NCBI GenBank assembly: GCA_963575745.1
Contig: CAUYUJ010014322.1
Coordinates: forward strand, 1-62,000
Source: Prorocentrum cordatum
Taxonomy: Eukaryota > Sar > Dinophyceae > Prorocentrales > Prorocentraceae
DNA length: 62,000 nt
Direction of reading: 5' to 3'
The notes under the pieces are model-generated. The model made no database searches. It was not told where the DNA came from and saw nothing but the letters and a program-made list of their open reading frames with translations. This document shows, piece after piece, positions 34,288 to 45,363 of the stretch. The translations under genes and the position numbers were made by a program. How positions within the stretch are numbered: the stretch's first letter is position 1; the number at the start of each line of letters is the position of its first letter.

Positions 34288-35460
34288 CTACATTCTACCT
34301 CGTGATTCCGCATGGGCCCAGACAGCTGTCCCGGCGGGGGCTCGGGAAATAGCTTGCCGCGCTTGCCGCGCGCGCGGTTGCCGCGATCCTCGGCACTTGC
34401 CTTCATGCTGTAGACGGCCCGCCGCGAGGATCAACACCTCGCATTTGCGGCACTTGGTATATCCTTCGGGAAGGACGTGCTCTGTCACAGTGCATCTGCG
34501 AACATGCCAAGTGATATCCTTACTCAAGACCCTCAGGCCACACTTCTTACAGATGTCCGTCTCAGCATATGATAGATCGCAAACCGCTGGCGGCGGCGCC
34601 GACCACCGGCCGGACCGCGCTGAGGCGAAGCCCCGCCTTCCTACGTCGGCAGCCCGGTCGGCCAGCTCATTGTCATGGGCGCCTGTGTGGCCATACACGT
34701 GCTCCCAAGTGATCCGACGGTTCTGACGGACCTCCTGCGCGAGCTCCCGGACGGCTTGGGCCAGCTCTTCGTTGGCGCCCAGTGTCCAGATTCCCTGCGC
34801 CATATTGGCTGCATATTCCGAATCGTATCGCACGTGCACCCGGACGCCCCCAGGGTCGGGGGCTTCCTCTAACAGCCATTTCATAACCTCGCCTATCGCC
34901 GAAAGCTCAGCAGCGTTATTGGTCTCATCGCGTGCCCCTAGCCACCGGTGGCCCCACTGAGCGGCAACGACTGGGGCGCGGAGCACGAAGTCCGGAATCT
35001 GACCAGGGGTCTCCGGACCATCGTAGCGAAAAATCACTGATCCCCACCCCGCTGTTCCATCCTTGCCAGATCCATCTGTGGCAACCCACCAGCCCCGCGG
35101 CGGGGCCGGGCAGGGCCCCCGCACAGGGCCCATGACAAAATTGTGATGTAATTGGAATGCCTGACGAAATTCTAACTTAGCTGGACATCGTGGCTCGTGG
35201 AGGAGGAGAGCCTCTCTAGAAAACCATATTTTGCAATATGGGCGCTGGCGTGACGCCCATGTGACGAGAGACGGGTCTCGTGCAGAGTGTTCATTGTCGC
35301 AATGACACGACAACTGATTCCCCGCCGTGAGCTGTTGTGAACAAGCTGGGCACGCGCATACCCGGCCCTCTGGAGGCGGACCCCCTCCCTGAGGGGGAGG
35401 AGAAGGGGGGGGGGAGGAGGAGGAGGAGGAGGAAAAGGAGGAGGAGGGGGAGGAGGATCC
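34288..35460 (-). pseudogene. LINE RNase H domain with C2HC zinc fingers
   Basis: An RNase H1-type domain that would degrade RNA in RNA-DNA hybrids. Numbering from the ATG at 35490: WVATDGSG gives Asp139, NNAAEL gives Glu195, VRYDSEY gives Asp223 and ELADRAAD gives Asp278, the complete catalytic DEDD set, with YGHTG before the last. Two C2HC fingers follow (C314, C317, H329, C333; C347, C350, H362, C366), and Cys/His pairs also precede the domain (C46, C49 and C86, H98, C102). It is joined to the RT frame across a GGA microsatellite (35405-35460), where a frameshift separates them. This part alone has an intact frame. Confidence 0.88.
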
Positions 35461-37655
35461 GCTTCGGGGAGCGCCAGGCCTAGTCTCCACGGACGCAACA
35501 GCGCCCGTCGGTTCACGTCACGGCCCTGCGCGGGGAATGCCTTGTTGATGGAGCTCTGCCAGCCCTTCCGGGACTGGGCCCGGCGAAACCAGTCCATTTC
35601 GTCAAACGAGAGCTTTCGGATGCACCTTCGGAGCCTCGGGATCTGACCGCTCGGATTCGCGTGCTCCTCGACTCCCCCACCGCGGCTGGATATAAAGCCG
35701 AAGAGGACCTGCTTGGGGGCGCGCCATGTCGGCATCCGAGCGACGTGCCCCAGCCACTGCAGGGACAGCTCGGCGACCTGATCCTCGACGGTCCTCCATT
35801 TGGCCGCGGCGTACATCGCGGCATCTGTCACGCGGTGCTCCCTGGTATTCCACACATCCATGCCGAACGCTCGCCTGACCGCATAGTTTGCCACTCTCTG
35901 GAGCTCGCGAAGCTCCTCCTTTGTCCACCCCCGAGAACGACAGCTGTAAAGCAAACAGCCCACAACGCAAGATTCGAGCACCTGTATTATCGTGGGGATG
36001 TCTACACCACTGGCCCTGCCCCGGCAGCGTGCGGCGCCCACGGCCCAGCCTTTTGCGACGGCTTGAACAAGCAGGCGGGCGGTCGACGCTCGCCGGGCTG
36101 TGTCGGCGCTCCGAATACCAGTTTCCATATGTATGGCTCCAATATGTTGCAGCTGGCTAACCTCGAACTCCCTTCTCACGTCAAAGGGCATGCGTGGATC
36201 CTTTGGAAGACGTAACTCTTCGATTTTTCCCCGATTAACCCTCTCCTCCCAAACCTTCATCGTTTCGATAAGGAGGGGCGGGCTACTTGCATCTCAGAGT
36301 CAAACCCCACAATGGCAGTGTCATCGGCAAAACCCACGTCGCCGATGACGACCCGACGAAATCCCAGGTCCTTAGGATGGTCTGATACTTGCGACTGTAA
36401 TCGGTTCCGCGCTTTCTTCTGCTATCGGCCATCTACCTGGTACGTAATCTCGAGTCCTGGGGCGCGCCCTAATGCCTCAGCCGCGCGTTTGCGGCGGGCT
36501 CTGTAATCCATCATCACCGCGTCGTGATACACATTGAAGAGGGGGGGGAGGACGGACCCCCCTCCCTGAGTCCTCTCTCGGGGGTCCAGGGGCCCGACAG
36601 ACCACCTAGCACCCGGACCCGACACTCGGTGTGGTTGCGTAAGGCTTTACAGACTCTGAGCACGCCATCGGGGCACCCTCTGCGCGCTAACAAGGCCCAC
36701 AGAGCAGGCCGGCAAACGCGGGGGTATGCTTTTTCAACGTCGAAGAAATCGAAAACCACAGCTTCCTCATTCCGGAGGGCTGCGGCTTCCTCCACCAGGC
36801 GGCGGGCGACCTGTAAAGCGTCGTCAGTGCCCCGGCCGCGCCGGAATCCCGACTGCGACTCCCCCATCCAAGGCTCGGACCACACACTTATGCAAGACGC
36901 TACTACCCGCGCAACCAATTTGGACCCGACGGACAGCAGGGTAATACCCCGCCACGTATTCTTGCCCCCCTTCTGCTTCCAGAGTGGAATAACCAACGCC
37001 TCTCGCCACTCGCGGGGCCAAGCAGCCGCTTCCTCTCCGTCCTTTGCGGTCTCCGCGCAATTCCACATTTTCCCGGCGAGATCGAATACCGCCGCGCGGA
37101 ACGCCGCGCCTCCATATTTTAGCGCTTCCGACGCAAATCCGCCCCCCCCCCCGGTTGTCGCCACGTCTTCATTTTACTCACACACTGGTCTAGTTCGATG
37201 TCGTCGGGCGGCTCTGCGAGCCACCGCTCGGCGGTGGAAGCGAGGGGGATGTTTTGCCACACGCGGTCGGCAACCGCCCCAATCGCGCCAGAAATCTGCA
37301 CAAAATGTTTGCGCCATGCTTCTCTCTCTTTGTCAACATTTTCTGTCGACACGACACCAGAATCCCGACGATCACGGCGCCGATTCTTGAGCTCACCGAA
37401 CAATCGGAAGAGTTCTGATTGATCTCCTATCCTGGCGGCTGTAGACGCTTGCGCGCTGATGTCGGTCCAATACTCTCGCCCCCACCGCCTTAAGGTACGA
37501 CGCCGTTCCCGGGCTACTCTACGACGTTCCGCGAGGGCCACAGGGGCCCCGGCGTCGTCTGAAAGGGCGTAAGCTACCCTGGCGCGCTCCACGTCCTCGT
37601 CGAGGCTCCTCTTTTCCTTTTCATGGCCCCGTAACCAGGGCACTTGCGCCCTGGC
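35172..37655 (-). pseudogene. LINE reverse transcriptase (frame-broken)
   Basis: RNA-templated DNA synthesis domain. In order on the minus strand: a linker (ELFRLFGELKNRRRDRR, about 37410-37360), VIPLWKQKGGKNTWRGITLL, GESQSGFRRGRGTDDALQVA, VVFDFFDVEKAYPRV (first catalytic Asp), GGSVLPPLFNVYHDAVM, and GDVGFADDTAIVGFDSEM with the catalytic FADD at 36320-36331. The C-terminal segment follows, with VVGCLLYSCRSRGWTKEELR and WLGHVARMPTWRAPKQVLFG, a typical LINE post-RT motif. Frameshifts near 37145, 36550 and 36280 and a TAG at 36422-36424 break it. All catalytic motifs survive at sequence level. Confidence 0.85.
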
Positions 37656-39293
37656 TCAACGCTTCCCCAATACCTGTAATCCCGCTGCACGAGCGACGTC
37701 GCACAGTTCCTTCCACCCCAAAGGGGCCGCAAGATTCAGCAGCACATCCGTCAAGACCTGCCCGCAGTGAGCCCGGGCCTCTTTAGCCGCAGGGGATAAC
37801 CCCCGCATCGCCGAGTAATTGGGGACCGCCGGGCGGCTGTCGGCGTGACGGCCACGAAACAACCATCTACCGCTCACGGCAATTCCCACTTCCACCGGCT
37901 CGTGGTCCGCATACGCGGACCAAGCCACGATTCCGTCCTCTCGGACGTGCCACACGTCGTCCGAGCGACGGCGTTTTCGGCGTTTTGCCCTCCTTTCCCC
38001 CTGCAACCCTCTGGGGCCGCAGTGCAAGGTGCGCGCGTATCGAAGCTGACCACGGTCTCTCGGTCGGACCATCACGCGGTCTAGCTGGTGCCAAGACCGA
38101 TACCGCGGGTGGAGCCAGGTGCCGGGCAGCCTCTGGGCGAACGCCGTACGTGCTACGAACAACGCCTCTTCCTGGCAGAACGCCAGGAGGTCCACACCCG
38201 TTGCCGTCCGACGACGCCCCCCGTGGACCCCCAAGGCCGCTCGTTCGTCGACGTCTTGCGGCCTCCCCACCTCAGCGTTCCAATCGCCACCCACCACGAG
38301 GAGATTATCTGCTCCCCTGCCCCGTGTCTCCATCCAGCGGACCTCGTCGTAGAAGCGCTCTCGCGCCTCTGATTGTTGAGATCCCGACACCGGCGCGCAC
38401 ACGCACAGCAAGGACAGCCCTCGCCGAAAACCTTTCCGAGGAAAAATCAATCCCATGCACCTGGTGCTTTTGCGCTCGCGCCCACCTCGCCCCACAACCT
38501 TGCCCCCCCCCCCCCCCCTCCAGACCCGTGCTAGATCCGCGTTCAAAGCTATCCCCACGCGGCCGCGGATGATGGGAGTCCACTTCTGTCCTCTGCAGAT
38601 ATACCCCCGCACGCCATTGTGAGCAAAGGCCAGATCACTCAGCAGACCATACGACCACCCACGGACCGCCAGGAGGGTCAGGACACACTGGATCTTCATC
38701 TCCGGGCCCCCCACCCCCCCGAAAGCCCCCAACTTACGAGTGTCCCAAGTGCCCCCAACGAGGGTCTGAGCGCGGGGGCGTCTCTGCTTGCGCAAAATGG
38801 ATAGGCGACGCATTGCCTGAGACCTTTTTCGCAATCTACGCTCCTTTTTGCGAGCCTCGCGAGCCGTCCTCCGACGCTCGCGTCTCTGCGCCCTCCTATG
38901 GGACCTACTCTCTTGGTGGCCCTCAAATTCCTGTCCCACGGGTGACCGTGGAGGCGGCCACCCCGACTGACCATGGCCAGAACCACCGTCAGCCGACACA
39001 GCCGCCCCTCCCCCCAGATACCCTGCCGGCTCGCCAGGGCCAGCGGCGTAGCCGGGATCCCCATTCCCCCTGGCAGCCGAGGAAGGTCCGGAGACCCAAC
39101 CGCCTCTACCGCCTGATGGCGGGGGTGGGGTGTGTGAAGTCCCGCCCCCAAACGAGTTCCCCGAAGACTCCGGGGACGGCTGAGCCGAGAACCAACCGAG
39201 AGACCCACCGCCAGAGACCGACAGCCCGTCCCCCACCAGAGATCCAGAGGGGGCGCCCCCTGAGGGGCGCGGGTTAGCCGGTTCCTCGTCCAT
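37656..39293 (-). pseudogene. LINE N-terminal region and APE-type endonuclease
   Basis: The likely start is the Met at 39291-39293 (MDEEPANPRP); the frame is open farther upstream into intron-like DNA. A Gly/Ser/Pro-rich region is followed by a strongly basic stretch (RRERRRTAREARKKERRLRK) and then the endonuclease. That has GTWDTRKL (usually Asn where Asp stands here), GRVGIALN, VVGGDWNAEVG, TWLHPRYRSWHQLDRVMV with the catalytic Asp, and SAYADHEPVEVGI in place of SDH. These are the ordered motifs of the exonuclease-endonuclease-phosphatase fold that nicks target DNA to prime reverse transcription. The usual ETK glutamate appears replaced by Asp (LLSDL). The frame closes at a single TGA (37656-37658) and continues in the same frame after it. 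Confidence 0.8.
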
Positions 39294-39476
39294 GGCCCCA
39301 GCACCCCTCAACCAAAGCAGGAAACACAATCCGAAGACCCATGGATTTACTTCCCCCCCAGTTTTACACCTGGACCCATCACCGAGAGAAAACTTAGAAG
39401 GGGGGGGAAGGGAACCGTTACCCGCCGACCGCCCGTCCCAGGAGGGGAGCCCGGGCTCACTTGGAGGGCCCTTCAC

Positions 39477-39614
39477 CTGGTCGGCCGTGATTGCGCCTCT
39501 CGGCGCCAGCTCACGCAGATCGATGATCATCCGGGCGACCTTCTTGATCTTCGCGGGCTCCGGCGGCGCGTCCAGGTCTTCGATGTGCTGGATCCATGGC
39601 TGCGCGCTGCTGCC
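39477..39614 (-). CDS. host exon, 46 codons, with canonical splice sites
   Basis: The minus strand reads GSSAQPWIQHIEDLDAPPEP, AKIKKVARMIIDLREL, then APRGAITADQ. It starts after a CAG at 39615-39617 and ends in CAG followed by GTGAAG (intron start at 39476), a textbook donor. The exon is exactly 138 nt, phase 0 at both ends. Balanced composition and a helical character support coding. The LINE lies downstream of the donor, in the presumed intron. Function unknown. Confidence 0.6.
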
Positions 39615-39928
39615 CTGTGCGCGATCACCTCATATTCCACCCCTCATTTGTTTTCTCTGAATCCCCCTCCTCTTCAGCATCATCATCATCCTCCGCCTCC
39701 CCCTCCTGTCTCCCCCGTTAATTCCACCACCGTTTCCTTCATGCTGCTTGCTGTTGCTTATTTCCCCCTTTCTCCTCGGCCCCCTCCGCCCCCCCCTCTG
39801 GCCCCCTCGCCCTGCCCGCGGCGCGAGGAGAGGGGCGAAGGGGGCGGAAGGGAAGAGGTAGGAGGGAAGAGGGAGCAGAGAGAAAGAATGACAGCAGGGG
39901 GTGGCTGAAGGAGGAATGGCGGCAACTA

Positions 39929-40036
39929 AGTTCGGCGCGTCTCGGCCGACGCGATGTGATCGCGGAACACATCGGCCAGGGCCGCGCAGTCCTTGAACCC
40001 ATCGGCCCGCGGGGTGTTTTTCTTCGCCCCTGACAT
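39929..40036 (-). CDS. probable host exon, unknown protein
   Basis: The minus frame reads MSGAKKNTPRADGFKDCAAL then ADVFRDHIASAETRR. The Met at 40034-40036 follows CCAAG and could be a start or an internal residue. It is 5' of the 46-codon exon at 39477 on the same strand and is probably part of the same gene. A C/T-rich stretch between them suits an intron. Confidence 0.45.
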
Positions 40037-40099
40037 CTTGGGCCGAGCCCAAGCTGGAGGACGAAGAGTTGGATGGGTCGTCCGACCTCCTCCTCTCTC

Positions 40100-40458
40100 G
40101 TCGTCCTCCTCCTCCTCCTCCTCCTCCTCCTCCTCCTCCTCCTCCTCCTCCTCCTCCTCCTTCTCCTCCTCCTCCTCCCTCTCCTTCTCCTCCTCCTCCT
40201 CTTTGCCATATTCCCCTTTATCCTCCCCTGTTTCCTCGTTTTCCATGTCACCTTCAATCTTATGTTTCGACATGTTATTCCTCCTCGCCCGCGGGTGCAA
40301 GCGCGCAAGCAAGCGCGGCGCGCCCCCCGCCGACCAAACTTGCCGATCACGTCCTCCTCCTCCCTCTCCTCCATCCTCCTCCTCCTCCTCCTCCTCCTCC
40401 TCCTCTCCTCCTCCTCCTCCCTCCTCCTCCTCCTCCTCCTCTCCTCCTCCTCTCCTCC

Positions 40459-40536
<78 letters not shown>

Positions 40537-40543
40537 CCATCAC

Positions 40544-40593
<50 letters not shown>

Positions 40594-40690
40594 CCACCAT
40601 CATCATCATCATCATCGCCATCATCATCCTCCTATATATCCTCCTCCTCCCCTTTCTCCTCTTCCTCCTCGCTCTCCTCCTCATCCTCTT
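40100..40690. repeat. CCT and CAT trinucleotide microsatellites
   Basis: CCT blocks at about 40100-40200 and 40365-40460, then CAT at about 40460-40625, then CCT again. An acidic stretch between them on the minus strand (HKIEGDMENEETGEDKGEYG, about 40265-40210) may be an exon fragment. Confidence 0.9.
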
Positions 40691-40934
40691 CCACCTATTC
40701 CTCCTCCCCCTCTGTGTGTTGTGTTTTCTTCCTACTCAAACAACTTGGGATTGCACTTATATGTGAGCAACGTGGTAACATTATGTAACGCAGTGGAAAT
40801 TTATAAATACGCATGCGTATGTATGATGGGATTATTATAATAACCCCAGACTATTTTACATGATGCATCACCATACATCATCACTGGACTAGAATATAGT
40901 CCTTATGGACCTCAGGGAAGTCGCCGAGGGCGGT

Positions 40935-42385
40935 CTAGAAGGTCGGCGCGTGCGACGGCGGCGCGTCGAGTGGTCGCGGCCCTCTTAGCCGCCGCCGGCC
41001 CCGGCCTCGCCACGCGGCCCGCTCGCCCGCCCGCCGCGGGGGGGAGGTGGGCGCGGGCCTCTCCCTGGGAGCGGCCAGCCGGAACGTCGCCCTCTTAGGG
41101 AGGAAGGCCTGGCGGGCAGGGCCATGGGTCCCCGAGTCCCGCCGAGAGCCCCTCCTCCTCCGCGCCGGGGCTGCCCGCCGCGCAGGCGCCGCGCGGGCGC
41201 CCTGCGCTGCAGGCTCGCGGGCTGCGTCGACCCCGTCGCCCCCTGCGCCCTCGCCGTCGGCGGCGAGGTGCCTTTCCCCGTCGATCTGCCCGTCGACGGA
41301 GAGCTGGAAACCAGCGCGCCTCGGGCCCCCCTGTGCAGCGGGGTCGGGGAGCAGGACAGGCCGCAGCAGAAACCCGTCGTTCCAATCCTCGGGCTGCGGG
41401 GCGAGATCGGCCAGCTCGGGCAAGTCTGGCCGGGCGGGGCCGCCTGCCGAGTCGCAGAACTCGACCCCCTCGCCCGCGCAACTCTCGGGCAGCCTCCCCA
41501 GGAACGCGGGCGAGACCTTCGCGCGGGCCACGTCCGCGGGCATCTCCTCGCCGAGGGCCGAGCGCAACGCCGCCGAGACGCAGTCTGCGGAGGCGAGCGA
41601 CCCGGCAGTGTGCGGGAGGCTAGCGGCGGGCACAACGATTAAGAGCTCTTCCAGCTCGAGGTCGCGCAGGTCGTCCTCGGCGAAGCCGTCGACGGGGGCG
41701 AGGCCGTCGAGCTTCGCGAACGTGGCCCCGACGGCGCGGGCCTCGGATGTGTCTGGAGCGCCGGCGGCGCGGGCCCCTACCATCGGCGTCTCGAGGAACC
41801 ATGGGCGCAGCAGCGCGTCTCTAGCCTGCTGCAACGCACCTACAGGCAGTATGGCCATCGCGCTCTGGCCCAATCAAACACCTTGACGGTGGGCGGGGAT
41901 GTGGAGCCTTGCTGTTCGATCAAGAAACTGTCGATTGCCTCGTCCACACTAGGAAGCCGACGCAGGCGGTCGCGCACGCCGGTGTACTTGCCGTCCCCGA
42001 GCCTGGCCACGATCGCCTACCACGCGATCGCGCCTCTTTTGCGCGCGCCCACAAGGGCCTCGCTGGAAACGGGGGCATACCGGTCCGCGTAGTAGCGATT
42101 GCCAGCTACAGCAGCGGTGAGAGCCGAGGGCCCAGCAGCTGCCACCCGTGTGGGCGGCCTGCGAAGAATACCTTCTGGGATGACGATCCCGGGCGCAGTT
42201 TTGGTGTCCTCCGCCGCCTCGGGGGCGGCCTCCTCGCCACTGGGCGCGGGCCTGGTATAGGCCTCGAACCCCAGGGCAGGCTCGTGGATGGCCCGAGCTC
42301 TGGCAGCGGGGCTGCCACGCATGCACCGCGAGCTCGCCCGGCGCCTGGCACGGGGCAAGCTCGGTCCGAGAAAGCTGCGTACCAC
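40935..42385 (-). pseudogene. unknown protein, one amber codon and one frameshift
   Basis: Well-composed coding sequence on the minus strand. Upstream part: IHEPALGFEAYTRPAPSGEE, GNRYYADRYAPVSSEALVGA, then a TAG at 42017-42019, then VARLGDGKYTGVRDRLRRLP and VDEAIDSFLIEQQGS. A frame change near 41875 leads to MAILPVGALQQARDALLRPW, FAEDDLRDLELEELLIVVPA and LPELADLAPQPEDWNDGFLL, ending in an Arg/Pro-rich tail at a stop (40935). It could be a decayed mobile-element ORF (both breaks fit) or host exons. There is no recognised motif, membrane segment or signal peptide. Confidence 0.45.
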
Positions 42386-42625
42386 TTACTTCATCGTCGT
42401 CATCAGCATCATCATCCTCTTCCTCATCATCTTCATCAGCATCATCGTCGCCGTCGATGCCGTCGCATGGGCAAGGTCCGCGAGCCATTGCGAACAAGTT
42501 CCAGCTATAACTGCACTCGTTTGCTCTTTGTGCCAACACATTGCAAGCTGATCAGTTGGATATTTGCTCGAACATCCGTGGTCGCTCGTGTATGCAGATG
42601 GCGAGGTGCGCAACCGATGTTAATC

Positions 42626-42643
42626 CATATATATATATATACA
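42626..42643. repeat. short TA microsatellite
   Basis: CATATATATATATATACAT immediately left of the palindromic head of the duplicated array. A longer TA tract lies at the right end of the array. Confidence 0.7.
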
Positions 42644-42644
42644 T

Positions 42645-42683
42645 TAGAACCATCGCGCGCGCTTCGCGCGCGCTCAGGTTCTA
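42645..42683. repeat. hairpin heading array copy 1
   Basis: Imperfect palindrome with outer arms TAGAACC/GGTTCTA and inner arms CGCGCGCGC/GCGCGCGCG around a TTC loop. An identical copy is at 45364-45402. Confidence 0.88.
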
Positions 42684-45363
42684 GCCCAGGCCAGGGGGGC
42701 GCTGGACGATCTTGGACAACGCTATCAAGCACAGGCGCGCGACGGCATCTGAGGAGCTTCTGTGGTGTTCCGCATGCTTCGTCAACTGGCTGTTGGAGGC
42801 ACCTCTTGGGTGCTTCTTGGGGGGGCGTCTGGGGGTCCCTTGGGGGCATCGGTTCTGCAATCTGAAGCCGTCATTGGCCGTCTTGGCTGCGTGGAGGCCC
42901 GACTTGAGGCCACCTGCGGCCAGATTGAGGCAATCCGGAAGCCTCCCGGGGGCCTCCTGGAAGCAGTTTTGACGCATCGAGGGCAGTCTTGGGCTATTTT
43001 AAAGCCTCTTGGACGTCTCCTAGGGGCCTTTTAGGCCCTCGGGAAGCTTTTGGGGTCCTCGTCGGACCACTTGGGGGCCTCTTGCAGCCTCCTGTGGGCC
43101 TTGTGGGGGGACCGCTCTGCTGTTGGGTCGCGTTCCCCTTCTTGGGCCTCTCTTGGGGCTCTTGGGGCCCTCTCGGGCCGTCTTGGGCGCCTCAAGCACC
43201 GTCTTGGGGCCCTCGCGGGCCGTCTTGGGGCCCTCTTGGAGGCCTCTTCCTCTATGTGGGAGCGGTATTGGAAGCCTCTTGGGCCGTCTTGGAGAATCGG
43301 GATGCCAAAGGCAGAAAATATTAAAACCCGTCAAAGCCCAATCATAAAACAATGGGTTGTGCCTCTTGGGGCCAACTTGGGAGATCTCTTGGAACCTCGT
43401 CGGCCCTCTTGGGAGCTTCTTGGGAGCCTCTTGGATCCGATTGGGGGCCTCTTGGGACTTCCCGAGAACCTCTCGGGGTAGAAAGCTCGGATTCTCGGTT
43501 CGTGTTTCCCTTCTTGGGCCTCTCTTGGGGCCGTCTTGGGGCCCTCTCGGGCCGTCTTGGGCGCCTCAGGCACCGCCTTGGGGCCCTCGTGGGCCGCCCA
43601 GGGCCCTCTTGGAAGCCTCTTCGGCTATCTTGGAGCTGTCTGGGAGGCCTCTTCCTCCTCCTCGTCCCCCTCCTCCTCCTCCCACTCCAGCTCTCTCTCC
43701 TCCTGATCTTCCTCCTCCTCCTGCAGCGTGTTCCGGAAGGCTCCCGCCGGAACATGCTGTGCACAAGTGCTGTCACTGCTCCCGCCACCGTGCCCTGGGT
43801 GGTGGGTCAGAGGCCTCATGGGTGTTGGTTTGGATCTCGTGGTTGGCCTGTCGGGGACGTCGTGAAGGCAGTTTCGCAGCTTCTCGGTAGCCGTTTTGGG
43901 ACCGTTGTGGGGCCTCCTCGGGGCTGTTTTGTGGCCTCTTTAGGCCTCGTTTGGGCCTCCTGGGTGCCTCTTGGGGGCCTCCTGGGGCCTTTGGGGGCCT
44001 CCTTGGGGCCTCCTGGGGCACTCTTCAAGCGGGAGGGTCGAATTTTGGAGTCGTGGTCCCCTCTTGGGCGCATCTTGGAGCCGTCTTGGGGCTCTGCTGG
44101 GCTCTCTTGGGCGACTCTGGGGCCGTCTTGGGGCCCTCTTGGGCCGTCTTGGGGCGCTCTTGGGGGCCTATTGAGCCGTCTTGGAACGTCGGACAGCCGA
44201 AAAGGCTGGAAGGCCAAAATCGTGCGAAAACCTTATCAAAATTGACGATTTCGGCATCTTGAAGCGCTCTGGAGAGGCGTCTTGAAGCGTCGTGGAGTGC
44301 CTTGGGGGGCCTCTCGGGCCGTCTTGGGTCTATCTTGGGCGTCCTGGAGCGGGCTTTCGGCGACTCGGGGCCCGCTTGGGCCGTCTTGGGAGCCTCTGGA
44401 GGCCCTCCTGGATCCTGGACTATTTTGGACCTCCCTGGCCGCCCCGCCCTCCCATGAGGGGTCGGAGGCGGCGGCCTCCCGAGGCCCAGGACGCGGAAAC
44501 CCTTGAGAAACACAGGGAAAATGAGCCCCGGTACCCCCATGGAGGCTCTTCGGCGCTCTTGGACCCGTGCAAGCTCGAAAACGCGAGAAGCCAAAAACAT
44601 TGAAAATACCGTTGAACATATGTACGACTTTGGCCTCTTCGGGCCGTACCGTGATACCTATCAGACTTCTTGGGGTCTCTTGGAGGCCACCTGGAAGCCT
44701 CGAGAGCCGTCGGAAGGCTGACTTGCGCTGCTCATGAGCGTCTTGGGCCATCCTTTCGCATTCTGGGGGCTCCTGGGGGGCGTCTTGGGCCCTCCTGGAG
44801 CGCTGTGGAGGCTGCCCGGAAAGGCTGGGGCAGCGGTGCCGGGAGCGTCCCCGAGATGTGGCCATATCTTTTCAGCGCGTTCTGGGAGCATCTTCCCGGA
44901 ACGCGCTCGTGGCAGGGCGCCCACGTCCGAGGACGTTGGCATGGGAAACCGCAGCGCGTGATCATTCCAGCGCGTTCCGGCGAAGACCGTCCGGAACGCG
45001 CTTGGGCAAGCGCTGGGTCTGGGGAAGGCGAGTGGGAACCGTTCAGGCAGTTTGGGATGCTCGGGGCGAGAGGCGGAAGCTATCCTCATAAGACATGCAG
45101 TCTTCCTGGAGCCGTCTTGCAGAAAACACAAGAAAAATGAGGCCCTGCAGTCGTTCCTGGAGCCGTCTTGGAGCCCTCTTGGGCTGCCCTGGAGCCTGTT
45201 GGAGCCCTCTGCGGAATGGTCTTGGAGCCCGCGCCGAGGATCTGGAAAATGTCCAGGACCATCGCGGCGGCCTCTGAGGCCCGGGACGCCGAAACCCAGT
45301 AAAAACACAGCGAAAATGAGCCCCGGTATGGAGGGTCGGGCAGCTGTTTTCGGGCCCCTGGGC
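42645..45363. repeat. 10.5-bp quasi-repeat array, copy 1 of a 2.7-kb duplication
   Basis: Degenerate units such as CTTGGGGCCCT and CTCGGGCCGT alternate at 11 and 10 bases (for example G-run starts at 43186, 43196, 43207, 43217 and 43228). Both strands therefore stay open as seven-residue protein repeats of Leu/Gly or Pro/Lys. Short AT-richer modules interrupt it at about 43296-43350, 44176-44250 and 44565-44640. The first 1.9 kb match copy 2, and about 44530-45360 is unique to this copy. A CCTCCT patch at 43647-43720 is shared. I do not call a gene, but a translated repeat cannot be excluded. Confidence 0.85.

Larger units (their letters stand above)
34288..39293 (-). mobile_element. LINE-type non-LTR retrotransposon, degenerate
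   Basis: Full coding span of an APE-endonuclease LINE on the minus strand: basic N-terminal region, endonuclease, reverse transcriptase, C-terminal segment, RNase H and zinc fingers. At least six disruptions are visible: TGA at 37656-37658; a C-run frameshift near 37141-37152; another in the G/C runs near 36541-36562; TAG at 36422-36424; a frameshift between 36320 and 36244; and one in the GGA repeat near 35400-35455. Three of these lie in homopolymers or microsatellites, so some could be sequencing errors. It begins about 180 bp after a canonical splice donor of the preceding exon, so it probably lies in an intron. Confidence 0.85.

Noticed and set aside
43352-44245. 297-residue and overlapping Leu/Gly/Trp frames on the plus strand, Pro/Lys frames on the minus strand
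   Set aside because: Both strands are equally open because the repeat period averages 21 bp, so there is no basis to choose one as a gene. Kept as a repeat, with coding mentioned as an alternative.
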